Shown: in pieces, positions 1 through 6,600 of the stretch
Position numbering within the stretch: position 1 is the first letter of the stretch
Layout of the letters: each line of letters opens with the position of its first letter
From: Desulfatirhabdium sp964549995
Lineage (GTDB): Bacteria > Desulfobacterota > Desulfobacteria > Desulfobacterales > Desulfatirhabdiaceae
Assembly: GCA_964549995.1 (NCBI GenBank)
Contig: CAZJXF010000128.1
Coordinates: 1 to 9,311, forward strand
Direction of reading: 5' to 3'
Length of the DNA stretch: 9,311 nucleotides
The notes under the pieces: generated by a model
What the model was told of the DNA's origin: nothing
The model's input: the letters and a program-made list of their open reading frames with translations, nothing else
Databases searched by the model: none
Translations under genes and position numbers: made by a program

Positions 1-4
1 GTGT

Positions 5-33
5 CGTGCTGCATCCTTCGTCGTTGCGGCGTA
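5..33. repeat. Dispersed 29-nt GC-rich repeat, copy a
   Basis: This stretch matches positions 3135-3163 at 26 of 29 bases in the same orientation, sharing the core TCGTCGTTGCGGCG. The surrounding 1-108 region has no plausible gene and appears to be part of a longer dispersed intergenic repeat cut by the window edge. Function is unknown. Confidence 0.6.
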
Positions 34-108
34 CGCCTAAGTACGCCTCACTCCTCAGGATTTGCACTCCTTGCCTGCGGCCTTTTTTCGAAGCCGTCCA
101 TATGATGG

Positions 109-146
109 ACTTTTTGCGACTCCATCATGATGGACTCGCAAAAAGT
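109..146. repeat. 38-bp near-perfect palindrome at the left end of repeat copy 1
   Basis: The left half ACTTTTTGCGACTCCATCA (109-127) and right half TGATGGACTCGCAAAAAGT (128-146) are reverse complements at 18 of 19 positions with no spacer. The right half is also the left terminal inverted repeat of the structured element that follows. The left half has the sequence of that element's right end. The palindrome therefore reads as two element ends joined head to head. Confidence 0.75.
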
Positions 147-442
147 TGATCTACCCCCGATGTTGGGGTTTTTCCGGGCCTAAGCATGGGGGGTGATACG
201 CCTTTTGATGTTGCATCGGATACTTGTTTGAAGCCGCCGGAGATCGTTGGGCCGGGCATGCGCATTCAAGCCATATCTGTTGGAAGAACAAGATGTTGCA
301 TTCCAATGACCCATCGTTGAAGTCTGGCCACATGCCCGGCCCTTACGAGCTCGGGCGGCTGAGTTTATCCGATGCAACGAAAAAGGCGTGTCTCCCCCCA
401 TGCGACTCGGATGAGATTTTTGGATTGTTTGCGAGTCCATCA
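128..442. repeat. Structured dispersed element, copy 1 (full length)
   Basis: This MITE-like or structured-RNA-like element is about 315 bp. Its terminal inverted repeats are 128-142 and 428-442, identical over TGATGGACTCGCAAA and its complement. Inside are nested stems. A small hairpin pairs CCCC 155-158 with GGGG 165-168. A long imperfect outer stem pairs 184-220 with 368-403, including GCATGGGGGG with CCCCCCATGC. An inner stem pairs 233-260 with 331-359, including the perfect 12-bp GGGCCGGGCATG at 249-260 with 331-342. A central stem pairs TTGGAA 280-285 with TTCCAA 301-306. Related copies lie at 2481-2761 and 6644-6780. It has no coding capacity beyond shadow reading frames. Its last three bases are the stop codon of the neighbouring DUF2148 gene. 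Confidence 0.85.
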
Positions 443-1111
443 ACTATAGATGGACCTGAACTGCGGCCACAGGCGCTGAATCATCCGATCGTTCATGGTT
501 CTCGGGTTGATTTCCGCATACCGTTTCGGAATGTCCCGGAATGGGCTTTTTTCCGTAACGGACACGGCGACGCCGATGGCAAACCCCGTATCCTTCGGCA
601 GAATACCCATCCGCATGGCAGCAGCCCCTGCAGACCAATACACCCCATAGTCAATGCCGAGATTTCTTGCCTGCGAAATCATCCCGTCGATGGCATAGGC
701 CAGGTTGTTCGCCCGGAAAATGCACAGCGGCCCCCGAAAGGCCACATCGGGATCAGCCGGAAGCTTGGGCTCCTGCTTGAGGTATTCACAGGTCAGCTTC
801 CCGCACATATTGCAGTTGATGTCTGCCGGATCGTTCAGGCATCGAAGGGAGGTGGCGATCAGCAAGGCATCGGCATCGCGCAGAATGGCTGCATCGCGAC
901 GGAAAAACGCCCACGCCTTCTGGGCATCCGCCATCTTTTCCATCTGCTGGCACAGGTCTTCGATGTCGGCATCGTCATCGAGAATATGGATGGTGCACTC
1001 CCCCACCCCGCCGACACGGGGACTGGTGACGCCGGAGGCCAGGATCAGTTCGCAAGCGGTACGGACAGCCTGTTTCCGATCGTCTTCGTATTGTTTGATG
1101 CATCGTTCCAT
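440..1111 (-). CDS. DUF2148 (ferredoxin-domain, COG4739-type) Fe-S protein
   Basis: The 223-residue product matches the DUF2148 family, uncharacterised proteins thought to bind an Fe-S cluster. The diagnostic part is NCNMCGKLTC, with Cys100, Cys103 and Cys108, plus Cys130 in the segment GPLC. The glycine-rich stretch at residues 33-38 and the C-terminal IGVAVSVTEKSPF segment also fit. There is no signal peptide or membrane segment, so it is expected in the cytoplasm. The start is well placed: GGAGGGA at 1117-1123 lies 5 nt before the ATG. Only 13 nt separate it from the upstream SCP2 gene on the same strand, so the two are probably co-transcribed. The TGA stop (440-442) lies in the terminal inverted repeat of the structured element. 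The biochemical role is unknown. Family assignment is fairly firm. Confidence 0.85.
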   Translation of the reverse strand: MERCIKQYEDDRKQAVRTACELILASGVTSPRVGGVGECTIHILDDDADIEDLCQQMEKMADAQKAWAFFRRDAAILRDADALLIATSLRCLNDPADINCNMCGKLTCEYLKQEPKLPADPDVAFRGPLCIFRANNLAYAIDGMISQARNLGIDYGVYWSAGAAAMRMGILPKDTGFAIGVAVSVTEKSPFRDIPKRYAEINPRTMNDRMIQRLWPQFRSIYS

Positions 1112-1124
1112 GGTGGTCCCTCCG

Positions 1125-1523
1125 TCACGACTGAATCGGAAGCCCGTTCTCCCGGGCGATTGCCGGATACGCCTCGTAGGCGGGTTTGAGCATGGGAAGC
1201 AGCTTCAACACCTTGGGCATCGGCCCCTTGGCCTTGATCTTTCCTTTGGCAAGCGCCAGCGGCAGGGTCAACTCCTTCAGCCAGAACTGATGGCAGGAAT
1301 CCCCGCTCAGGCTCATCTCGATCGTCGGCTTCAGATCCGCCTCCCCGCAAATGACCGTTTTGTCCGAATTGAGCCAGATCTGCCCGTTCGGCTCATGAAT
1401 GGTGAATTTGATGACGATGTTGGCCTCCTGGAATTTCTGCCCCATTTCCGGATCGGCCATCAGCGTCCGAAAGAGTTTCCCCAACACGTCATACATGTGC
1501 TGCGTATCTTTGAAGACCGGCAT
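1125..1523 (-). CDS. SCP2 sterol-binding domain-containing protein
   Basis: This is a 132-residue, single-domain SCP2-type protein. The family folds around a hydrophobic pocket and binds lipids or acyl-CoA. Visible features are the beta-strand pattern IVIKFTIHEPNGQIWLN (residues 36-52), the EMSLSGDSCHQFWLKEL segment (69-85) and the GKIKAKG strand turn (94-100), followed by a hydrophobic C-terminal tail LLPMLKPAYEAYP. The order and length suit stand-alone bacterial SCP2 proteins. AAGGAG lies 7 nt before the ATG. The gene is followed after 13 nt by the DUF2148 gene and preceded on the same strand by a TetR-family repressor, with a heptamer array between them. A role in fatty-acid or lipid handling is an inference from family and neighbours. 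No catalytic residues are apparent. Confidence 0.8.
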   Translation of the reverse strand: MPVFKDTQHMYDVLGKLFRTLMADPEMGQKFQEANIVIKFTIHEPNGQIWLNSDKTVICGEADLKPTIEMSLSGDSCHQFWLKELTLPLALAKGKIKAKGPMPKVLKLLPMLKPAYEAYPAIARENGLPIQS

Positions 1524-1578
1524 ACGTTTTCTCCTTTCCCTCGTTCAACGATTCCACTCCAACCCCCATTCTCCTGAA

Positions 1579-1655
1579 CCTATCGCCTATAGCCCATAGC
1601 CTATTGCCCATCACCCATCACCCATTACCCATTACCCATTACCCATTACCCATTA
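1579..1655. repeat. Heptamer tandem array 1 (CCCATTA type, 11 units)
   Basis: Eleven 7-bp units in perfect register run CCTATCG, CCTATAG, CCCATAG, CCTATTG, CCCATCA twice, then CCCATTA five times. The array fills much of the 175-bp gap between the TetR gene and the SCP2 gene. Units degrade towards the SCP2 side and are identical on the TetR side. Confidence 0.9.
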
Positions 1656-1698
1656 ACGAAGGCCCATCTCCTAACACCCATATCCCACCCCCTACCGT

Positions 1699-2295
1699 TC
1701 ACCCCTTCAAGATCCCCCCGATCGCTTTGCGACATGCCTCAACGGCCCAGGCGGTATCATGGGTTTCGGGTGCAAAATACCATCGGGTGGCGACTCCCTG
1801 ATACACGGCCGAAATGGCCCTGGCAGTCGGCTCTGCATCGATCCCAGCGAACAATTCCTGCTTCTGCCCCTCTTCGATGACGTCTTGCAGCAACTTGACC
1901 CAGTTTTCGAACCAGGAGGATAGCAGCCGACGGTAGGCTTCGTCGTGCACCGCCAGCGCCATACAGTCGAAAAGCAACGGATAGCCGACCTGGCAATCCG
2001 GATCCTCTCGATCAAAAAGCCATGAAAACGAGAGGAGCTTTTCCAGCGGATGACCGGCCTCGCGCATATGCCTACAGGAACGCTCGAAAATCCCATCGAA
2101 AAACGAAACGAAAACGGCCATGAAAAGCTCGCTCTTCGAAGGGTAATAATGGGCAAGCCCGCCCTTGGACAGACCGCATGCCTCCGCAATGTCCTCCATG
2201 GTGACGTTTGCGGTTCCGGATTTGGCCAGCGTCGTCATGGCGGCTTGGAGGATTTGGTTACGTCGGATATCGTCGATTTTGGGCAATGTGGCCAT
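1699..2295 (-). CDS. TetR/AcrR-family transcriptional repressor
   Basis: This 198-residue DNA-binding regulator has an N-terminal helix-turn-helix: MEDIAEACGLSKGGLAHYYP at residues 33-52, followed by SKSELF, the usual TetR signature. The rest is an all-helical ligand-binding and dimerisation domain, of BetI/AcrR-like appearance, with YQGVATRWYF near residue 160. The chosen ATG at 2293-2295 has AGAGG 6 nt upstream. An in-frame ATG at 2352 would add 19 unconserved residues and would lie inside the operator. Upstream is a consensus-like promoter overlapped by a 36-bp palindrome, which strongly suggests autorepression. The downstream SCP2 and DUF2148 genes on the same strand may belong to the same unit. 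The ligand is not known. Acyl-CoA or lipid is a guess from the neighbours. Confidence 0.9.
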   Translation of the reverse strand: MATLPKIDDIRRNQILQAAMTTLAKSGTANVTMEDIAEACGLSKGGLAHYYPSKSELFMAVFVSFFDGIFERSCRHMREAGHPLEKLLSFSWLFDREDPDCQVGYPLLFDCMALAVHDEAYRRLLSSWFENWVKLLQDVIEEGQKQELFAGIDAEPTARAISAVYQGVATRWYFAPETHDTAWAVEACRKAIGGILKG

Positions 2296-2348
2296 CGGAG
2301 ACCTCTCTTCTGTTGAACCAAATAGGGTTTTCAACCCGACAAGAAAAA

Positions 2349-2384
2349 CCATCCGGTTGGTCGGTATACAAACCGACTGGATGG
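2349..2384. promoter_or_regulatory. Palindromic operator, likely bound by the adjacent TetR protein
   Basis: This 36-bp inverted repeat is centred between 2366 and 2367, and 14 of 18 half-site positions are complementary. The arms begin with CCATCC and end with GGATGG, and each half contains a GGTYGGT/ACCGACT-like core typical of TetR-family operators. It lies immediately downstream of the -10 box at 2386-2391 and so would cover the transcription start. Confidence 0.75.
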
Positions 2385-2385
2385 C

Positions 2386-2414
2386 TTATAAAGCATGCCA
2401 TTGAATGCTGTCAA
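2386..2414 (-). promoter_or_regulatory. Sigma-70-type promoter of the TetR gene
   Basis: Read on the minus strand, a perfect -35 TTGACA (2414-2409) is separated by exactly 17 nt from a -10 TTATAA (2391-2386). The predicted start near 2379 falls inside the palindromic operator, giving an mRNA leader of about 85 nt before the ATG at 2295. Confidence 0.8.
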
Positions 2415-2480
2415 GAGAATTTTTAAGAGCTGTTTGGTAGATGAATTTCGTTTAGCGTCAAAAGGCAAGATGCGTACTGT

Positions 2481-2761
2481 GGGTAGTTTCGGGCTTGAGC
2501 ATGGGGGCGGGAACGTTTTTTGATGCTGCTGCAGCGGAAACTGGTTTGACGCCGCCGGAGCTCTTTCGGCCGGGCATGCAAAACGCTTCGGCTTGTGTTT
2601 GAAAAGCCTACTATTTCAATGAGACGCTCTCTCTTGGAGCATCTGGCACCATGCCCGACCCTTACGAGATCGGGCGGCTGAGTTTTTCCGATGCAGCAAA
2701 AAAGGTGTGCCTGCCCCCATGCGACTCGCTGGAGACTCAATGACTTTTTGCGAGCCCATCA
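2481..2761. repeat. Structured dispersed element, copy 2 (left end truncated)
   Basis: This is the same architecture and orientation as copy 1. The outer stem has GCATGGGGGC (2499-2508) with GCCCCCATGC (2713-2722). The inner stem pairs 2551-2578 with 2650-2678. The central stem is TTGAAA (2599-2604) with TTTCAA (2614-2619). The right end reads TGACTTTTTGCGAGCCCATCA (2741-2761). The left terminal repeat and the small 5' hairpin are missing or degraded. The loop sequences differ greatly from copy 1, while the stems are kept. No gene is supported between 2415 and 2838. Confidence 0.85.
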
Positions 2762-2838
2762 ATGAAGAGGCGATGGGAAAAAACGAAGAAGCGTTTCAGG
2801 AGAAACCGGGTGGATTGACAGAGCGACAATCGGGGCAT

Positions 2839-3069
2839 TTATGTGACGTGATGGATCCGAACGGCCCTCAGGGGGCACGCCTCGATACAATCCCAGCAGC
2901 CCATGCACATGTCCTGAAAAATCATGGGCTGTTCGAAGGGACCGTCGATTTGTTTGAACACCTTGTGGGTGCAGGCTTTGGCTGCAGCACACCGCCCGTT
3001 CTCCGGATCGCATTCTTTCGGACAACAGACGTCGAAATCCAGCATGGCAAATGTTTTCTTGGGTTGCAT
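2839..3069 (-). CDS. Small 4Fe-4S ferredoxin-like protein
   Basis: This 76-residue cytoplasmic electron carrier or Fe-S accessory protein has two cysteine sets. The first is VCCPKECDPENGRCAAAKAC (Cys15, 16, 20, 27, 33), a pattern like the first cluster of RLI/ABCE1-type and related ferredoxins. The second is CMGCWDCIEACP (Cys55, 58, 61, 65), a classic 4Fe-4S site. The last cysteine of the first set is followed by Thr, where such sites usually have Pro. The chosen ATG (3067-3069) is preceded by AGAGGAAC, a close but usable ribosome site. An in-frame ATG at 3144 would add 25 residues that look non-conserved and has no ribosome site. It stands alone between repeats, and no partner enzyme is adjacent. 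Confidence 0.85.
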   Translation of the reverse strand: MQPKKTFAMLDFDVCCPKECDPENGRCAAAKACTHKVFKQIDGPFEQPMIFQDMCMGCWDCIEACPLRAVRIHHVT

Positions 3070-3134
3070 GTTCCTCTTTTCCGTGTTTTCACGATGGTGG
3101 GATGGAGGCTTCTGAAAAAGGCCGGATGCTGAAT

Positions 3135-3163
3135 CGTGCGGCATCCATCGTCGTTGCGGCGTT
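3135..3163. repeat. Dispersed 29-nt GC-rich repeat, copy b
   Basis: This matches positions 5-33 at 26 of 29 bases. It lies upstream of the ferredoxin gene in the 229-bp gap to the methyltransferase gene. I see no convincing promoter in this gap. A TTGACA on the minus strand at 3214-3209 lacks a -10 box. Confidence 0.6.
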
Positions 3164-3263
3164 GGCCGAAAAGCCTATGGCGGCAGCCCTCACCCCCGGA
3201 GATGAGACTGTCAAGGCGCCCACTGCTCTTCTAAAACCAAAAGGTTTTGATTCACCCCTTTTT

Positions 3264-3291
3264 CCCTTCCCTCGTCCCTCTTCCCTAATTT
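3264..3291. repeat. Heptamer array 4 (short, CCCTTCC type)
   Basis: Four degenerate 7-bp units (CCCTTCC, CTCGTCC, CTCTTCC, CTAATTT) directly follow the stop of the minus-strand methyltransferase gene. The same pyrimidine tract with a nearly identical AT-rich tail recurs at 7601-7626. Confidence 0.55.
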
Positions 3292-3298
3292 AAAGTTT

Positions 3299-4702
3299 TC
3301 ACCATTCGGTACGCCTTTCGAAGGACCTTCGCTGCAACAAAGATACAGATTCGATATGGTAGGTATGCGGAAACATATCGATGGGTTGAACACGGCTCAA
3401 TTCATAGCGGTCGGCCAGCATCGCCACATCCCGGGCAAGGGTTGCAGGGTTGCACGAGACATAGATCATCCGTTCCGGACCATGTTGCAGCAAATGTTTC
3501 ACCACATCGGGATGCAAACCGCTTCGGGGAGGGTCGAGAACGACCAAATGCACCGGTTCGGTCAACGCTGGGTAAACCTTGCGGATATCCCCCTGAAGAA
3601 AGTTGCAGTTCCGGATGTCGTTTCGCTCGGCATTGGCGATGGCATCGACGACGGACGAGGAGGCAAGCTCGACACCGATCACCCGTTTGGCACGCCCCGC
3701 AAGCACCATGGCAATGGTCCCCGTACCGGTATAAAGGTCGAGTACCGTTTCGTTTCCCTGAAGATCGGCAAATGCCGCAACGGTATCATACAAGAGCCCG
3801 GCTCCTCGGGTATTGGTTTGAAAGAAGGAGTTGGCCGATATCCGAAAGGCAAGATCGCCGATTCGTTCGCTCAAATACCCCGGCCCCATCCAGATCGCCT
3901 CCTGCTCGCCTACGGCGATCTGTGCCTTTTTTGCCGTGATGTTGTTGACGATGGTCGATATCTCCGGATAAGCGTTACCGAGTCGCTCTGTCAGCGAACG
4001 CATGGTCTCCCGATCTTCACGACTCGTAATGAGATTCACCATCCAACGATCTTCTTGAACGGAATGTCGCAGCATCACGAACCGCCAAAACCCCTCGTGC
4101 GTCGTCTGATCGTACATCGGCAGCCCGGATGAAAAAACAGCCGAGCGAATGGCCCTGTAGATGCGGTTTCCGGCCTCCGGTACCAGCAGGCAGGCTTCCA
4201 TGTCGATTACCTTGGAAAATATCCGCGGAGCATGAAACCCAATGGCCGGAACCTCTGCCCGATCCATATTTGCAGCTTCCACCCACCGTCGAGGCGAGCA
4301 TGTCCATTCGACCTTGTTGCGATAGCCCCAAGTCAGTGGAGATGCCATCGGCTCCAATACCATCGGATCGGGTATCCGGCCGATATGCTTGAGCGATTCG
4401 ATGATATGGCGTTGTTTGAATACAAGCTGCATCTGGGGACGCACGGCCTGCAGGGCGCATCCGCCGCAAACTCCGGCGTAGGAGCACGGAGGCGATATCC
4501 GGTCAGGAGAGGGCTCGATAATGTCGACGATCCGAGCTACGGCATAGCGGCGTTTCTTTTGGACGATCCGGATTCGAGCCCTGTCTTTGGGAATTCCGCC
4601 TTCTACAAACACCGTCATCCCATCGATACGAACCACACCGTTCCCACCGAAGGCTATACCTTCAATATCCACATCGAACCTGTCCTGAACCCGCAGTGTC
4701 AT
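3299..4702 (-). CDS. rlmD: 23S rRNA (uracil-5-)-methyltransferase, RlmD/TrmA family
   Basis: This enzyme transfers a methyl group from S-adenosylmethionine to C5 of a uridine in RNA. In the 467-residue form it shows an N-terminal TRAM domain (about residues 3-60, DVDIEGIAFGGNGVVRI). Four cluster cysteines are at 73, 79, 82 (CSYAGVCGGC) and 171 (DMEAC). The substrate motif SFFQTN has its Gln at 295. The SAM loop DLYTGTG is at 322-328, DPPR at 390-393, and the catalytic Cys417 in YVSCNP. The C-terminal HTYHIES has the expected base Glu451. The start at 4702 is chosen because GGAG lies 6 nt upstream and the TRAM domain begins at once. An in-frame ATG at 4774 would add 24 residues without a good ribosome site. 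The exact target base (RlmD-like or another uracil) cannot be read from sequence. Confidence 0.92.
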   Translation of the reverse strand: MTLRVQDRFDVDIEGIAFGGNGVVRIDGMTVFVEGGIPKDRARIRIVQKKRRYAVARIVDIIEPSPDRISPPCSYAGVCGGCALQAVRPQMQLVFKQRHIIESLKHIGRIPDPMVLEPMASPLTWGYRNKVEWTCSPRRWVEAANMDRAEVPAIGFHAPRIFSKVIDMEACLLVPEAGNRIYRAIRSAVFSSGLPMYDQTTHEGFWRFVMLRHSVQEDRWMVNLITSREDRETMRSLTERLGNAYPEISTIVNNITAKKAQIAVGEQEAIWMGPGYLSERIGDLAFRISANSFFQTNTRGAGLLYDTVAAFADLQGNETVLDLYTGTGTIAMVLAGRAKRVIGVELASSSVVDAIANAERNDIRNCNFLQGDIRKVYPALTEPVHLVVLDPPRSGLHPDVVKHLLQHGPERMIYVSCNPATLARDVAMLADRYELSRVQPIDMFPHTYHIESVSLLQRRSFERRTEW

Positions 4703-4850
4703 CCCTCGCTCCATAAACCCCGAAGGGTCTTTGCCGTGTAACGCATTTCTGCGTCTCGTATTGACATCATCCACCCGAATTGGTTACATCCCAAAGCGAT
4801 TCGGTCCATCAATCGCACTCATTCAGAAGGAGGTATCCACGTTCTTTCTA

Positions 4851-4920
4851 ACTTCTGACTTCTGACTTCTGGCTCCTGACTTCCGACTTCTGGCTTCTGG
4901 CTCCTAACTCCTAATCCCTG
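4851..4920. repeat. Heptamer tandem array 2 (ACTTCTG type, 10 units)
   Basis: Ten 7-bp units in register run ACTTCTG three times, GCTCCTG, ACTTCCG, ACTTCTG, GCTTCTG, GCTCCTA, ACTCCTA, ATCCCTG. The array lies in the divergent gap between the methyltransferase and crotonase genes and ends 32 nt before the crotonase ATG, so it probably falls within that gene's promoter region or leader. Confidence 0.9.
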
Positions 4921-4952
4921 GCTCGAACGACAACTGCTACGAAAGGAACACC

Positions 4953-5759
4953 ATGACCACCGAATATCCCATCCGAATGGACATCGACGGACAACTCGCT
5001 TTCATCGTGTTGAACCGTCCCGAAAAGAAGAACCGTATGGGGCTCGATTTCTTCAGCACCCTCGAAGGCCTGGTCCGCAAAGCGGACGAAGACCCCGAAA
5101 TCCGGGCGATCGTTTTACGGGCCGAAGGCCCCGTCTTCACGGCCGGGCTCGATCTGATGGAGGCCGGATCGCTGTTGTCGGACGCTTCGGCCTCGGGCAG
5201 GGAGACCTTGCGAAAGCATATCCTCGGCCTTCAGAACAGTTTCACGGCACTGGAAACGTGCAGCAAACCGGTGATTGCAGCGGTGAACGGCCCCTGCATA
5301 GGCGGAGGGGTGGACTTGATCTGCGCGTGCGACATCCGCATCGCCAGCCAGAACGCCTGGTTCAGTATTCGGGAAACCCGAGTGGCCATCATCGCCGATT
5401 TGGGAACCCTTCAGCGTTTGCACCACATCGTCGGATACGGCAGGGCTGCAGAACTTGCCCTGACGGGCAGGGATTTTTCCGCATCCGAAGCTCTCGAGAT
5501 GGGACTTCTCTGCCGGTGTCTTCCAGACGAATCCGCCCTCGTCGAAGCGGCCCGAAACCTCGCCTCAGATATTGCAGCCCTCTCGCCCCTTGCCGTTCAG
5601 GGGGTAAAGGATGTGCTTCGCTTCAGCCGAGACCACGATGTCGCTACCGGCCTGTCGTATGTCGCTCAGAAAAACGCCGCCCTGCTTCTTTCGGAAGATC
5701 TGATGGAAGCCTTTTCCGCCTTCAGCGAAAAACGATCCCCCCAATTCAAGGGAAGGTGA
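4953..5759 (+). CDS. Enoyl-CoA hydratase/isomerase family protein, dienoyl-CoA isomerase-like
   Basis: This 268-residue crotonase-fold enzyme acts on acyl-CoA thioesters. The oxyanion-hole segments FTAGLDL (62-68) and IGGGVDL (116-122) are present. The three acidic residues of delta3,5-delta2,4-dienoyl-CoA isomerases all align: Asp121 (GGGVDL), Glu141 (IRETRV) and Asp149 (IIADLGTLQRL). The segment ADLGTLQRL and the later SRDHDVATGLSYV are very like animal ECH1. This favours a dienoyl-CoA isomerase that reshuffles double bases-chain positions in unsaturated fatty-acid beta-oxidation, over a plain hydratase, although substrate is not proven. AAGGA precedes the ATG by 5 nt. A metallophosphoesterase gene follows after 7 nt, suggesting one transcript. 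The upstream leader carries a heptamer array. Confidence 0.88.
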   Translation: MTTEYPIRMDIDGQLAFIVLNRPEKKNRMGLDFFSTLEGLVRKADEDPEIRAIVLRAEGPVFTAGLDLMEAGSLLSDASASGRETLRKHILGLQNSFTALETCSKPVIAAVNGPCIGGGVDLICACDIRIASQNAWFSIRETRVAIIADLGTLQRLHHIVGYGRAAELALTGRDFSASEALEMGLLCRCLPDESALVEAARNLASDIAALSPLAVQGVKDVLRFSRDHDVATGLSYVAQKNAALLLSEDLMEAFSAFSEKRSPQFKGR

Positions 5760-5766
5760 TACGACC

Positions 5767-6585
5767 ATGAAAAGCTGTTTCTTCGGTGACATTCACGGAA
5801 ACATCTGGGCGCTGGAAGCCGTTCTTCGACATGCCGAAAGCCTCCATGCGGATCGCCTCATCTGCCTCGGAGACTGGGTAGGATGGCTTCCCTTCGGTGA
5901 TCGCTCCTACGAGCGGATGATCCGCCTCGATATCCCAAGTGTATCCGGCAATCATGATCTGATGGTTGCGGGGGTCTTTCCGGATCACCTGCATCAGACC
6001 GACCGCATGCAGGCCAGCGCCTACAATGCGGCACTACTGAGCTGCCGATACCCACAAAACGAAGCGTTCCTCACCCTGGCGCACCTTCCCCTCCAGCTCG
6101 ATTATCCGGGAATGACCGTTGTCCATCACAGTCCGTTCAGTCTGCCGAAGGATAATGAATCGCCTGCCATTATCCATTTCCCGTACCTTGATGTCAAAAC
6201 CCTTGATGAAAGCCTGGCCGCCTGGTCCCACTATCCTGTACCGCTCATCGTCAGCGGCCACGACCATATTCCTGCCGTCTTCGAGCTTCGTGCGGAAACA
6301 GCAGGTCTTGCAGCACCGGCGGATCGTCTCGTCGTCCATCGGCCAACAGAAGAAGCCGAGTTCACGATCCGCATGCAGGAAAGCAGCCGTTACTGGGTGA
6401 AGACTGGAAGCGTCGGGGGCCCCTATCGGGATGGGGTGTTTGCCGCAAACTGCCTCGTCGTAGATGACGGCAACGCCACCCTGAGCCTGCATCGCATTCC
6501 ATACGATGCCGAGCCGTTGCGTCGGGGCCTTGCTGAGCATCGATACTTCCAGCACATCCATGCCTTGGATGGATACAGACAATAG
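5767..6585 (+). CDS. Calcineurin-like metallophosphoesterase, YfcE/MJ0936-like
   Basis: This 272-residue cytoplasmic protein has all the dimetal phosphoesterase motifs in order: GDIHGN (Asp8, His10), LGDWVG (Asp36), GNHD (Asn62, His63), VVHHSP (His120-His121) and GHDH (His165, His167). These are followed by the KTGSVGGPYRDG turn, typical of small bacterial phosphodiesterases of this group. It starts 7 nt after the crotonase stop. Its likely ribosome site GGAAGG (5751-5756) overlaps the last codons of that gene, so translation is probably coupled. The family hydrolyses phosphomonoesters or diesters. The natural substrate is unknown, and its link to acyl-CoA metabolism is positional only. It is longer than the minimal members because of an insert around residues 172-205. 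Confidence 0.88.
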   Translation: MKSCFFGDIHGNIWALEAVLRHAESLHADRLICLGDWVGWLPFGDRSYERMIRLDIPSVSGNHDLMVAGVFPDHLHQTDRMQASAYNAALLSCRYPQNEAFLTLAHLPLQLDYPGMTVVHHSPFSLPKDNESPAIIHFPYLDVKTLDESLAAWSHYPVPLIVSGHDHIPAVFELRAETAGLAAPADRLVVHRPTEEAEFTIRMQESSRYWVKTGSVGGPYRDGVFAANCLVVDDGNATLSLHRIPYDAEPLRRGLAEHRYFQHIHALDGYRQ

Positions 6586-6600
6586 ACGGGGGCAACGAGT

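Noticed and set aside
224..1189. 321-codon plus-strand reading frame
   Set aside because: It is antisense to the well-supported DUF2148 gene and begins inside structured element copy 1. Its composition looks like a shadow frame.
1579..1655. Tandem array as a CRISPR
   Set aside because: Units are 7 bp with no spacers, and there are no cas genes in the window.
2423..2740. 105-codon minus-strand reading frame
   Set aside because: It lies almost wholly within structured element copy 2. The equivalent frame is not conserved in copy 1.
2755..2776. CCCATC/GATGGG inverted repeat as a terminator
   Set aside because: The stem is short and lacks a following T-run in a direction that fits a neighbouring gene.
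3232..3249. AAAACC/GGTTTT hairpin downstream of the methyltransferase gene
   Set aside because: The stem is six AT-rich base pairs, not GC-rich, with no T-tract after it, so it is unlikely to terminate transcription.
4761..4789. Possible plus-strand promoter TTGACA, 17 nt, TTACAT for the crotonase gene
   Set aside because: The -35 is perfect but the -10 matches only half the consensus, and the leader would be about 160 nt. It is too weak to list.
4826..4835. AGAAGGAGGT, a strong ribosome-site-like sequence on the plus strand
   Set aside because: No start codon or reading frame follows at a usable distance.
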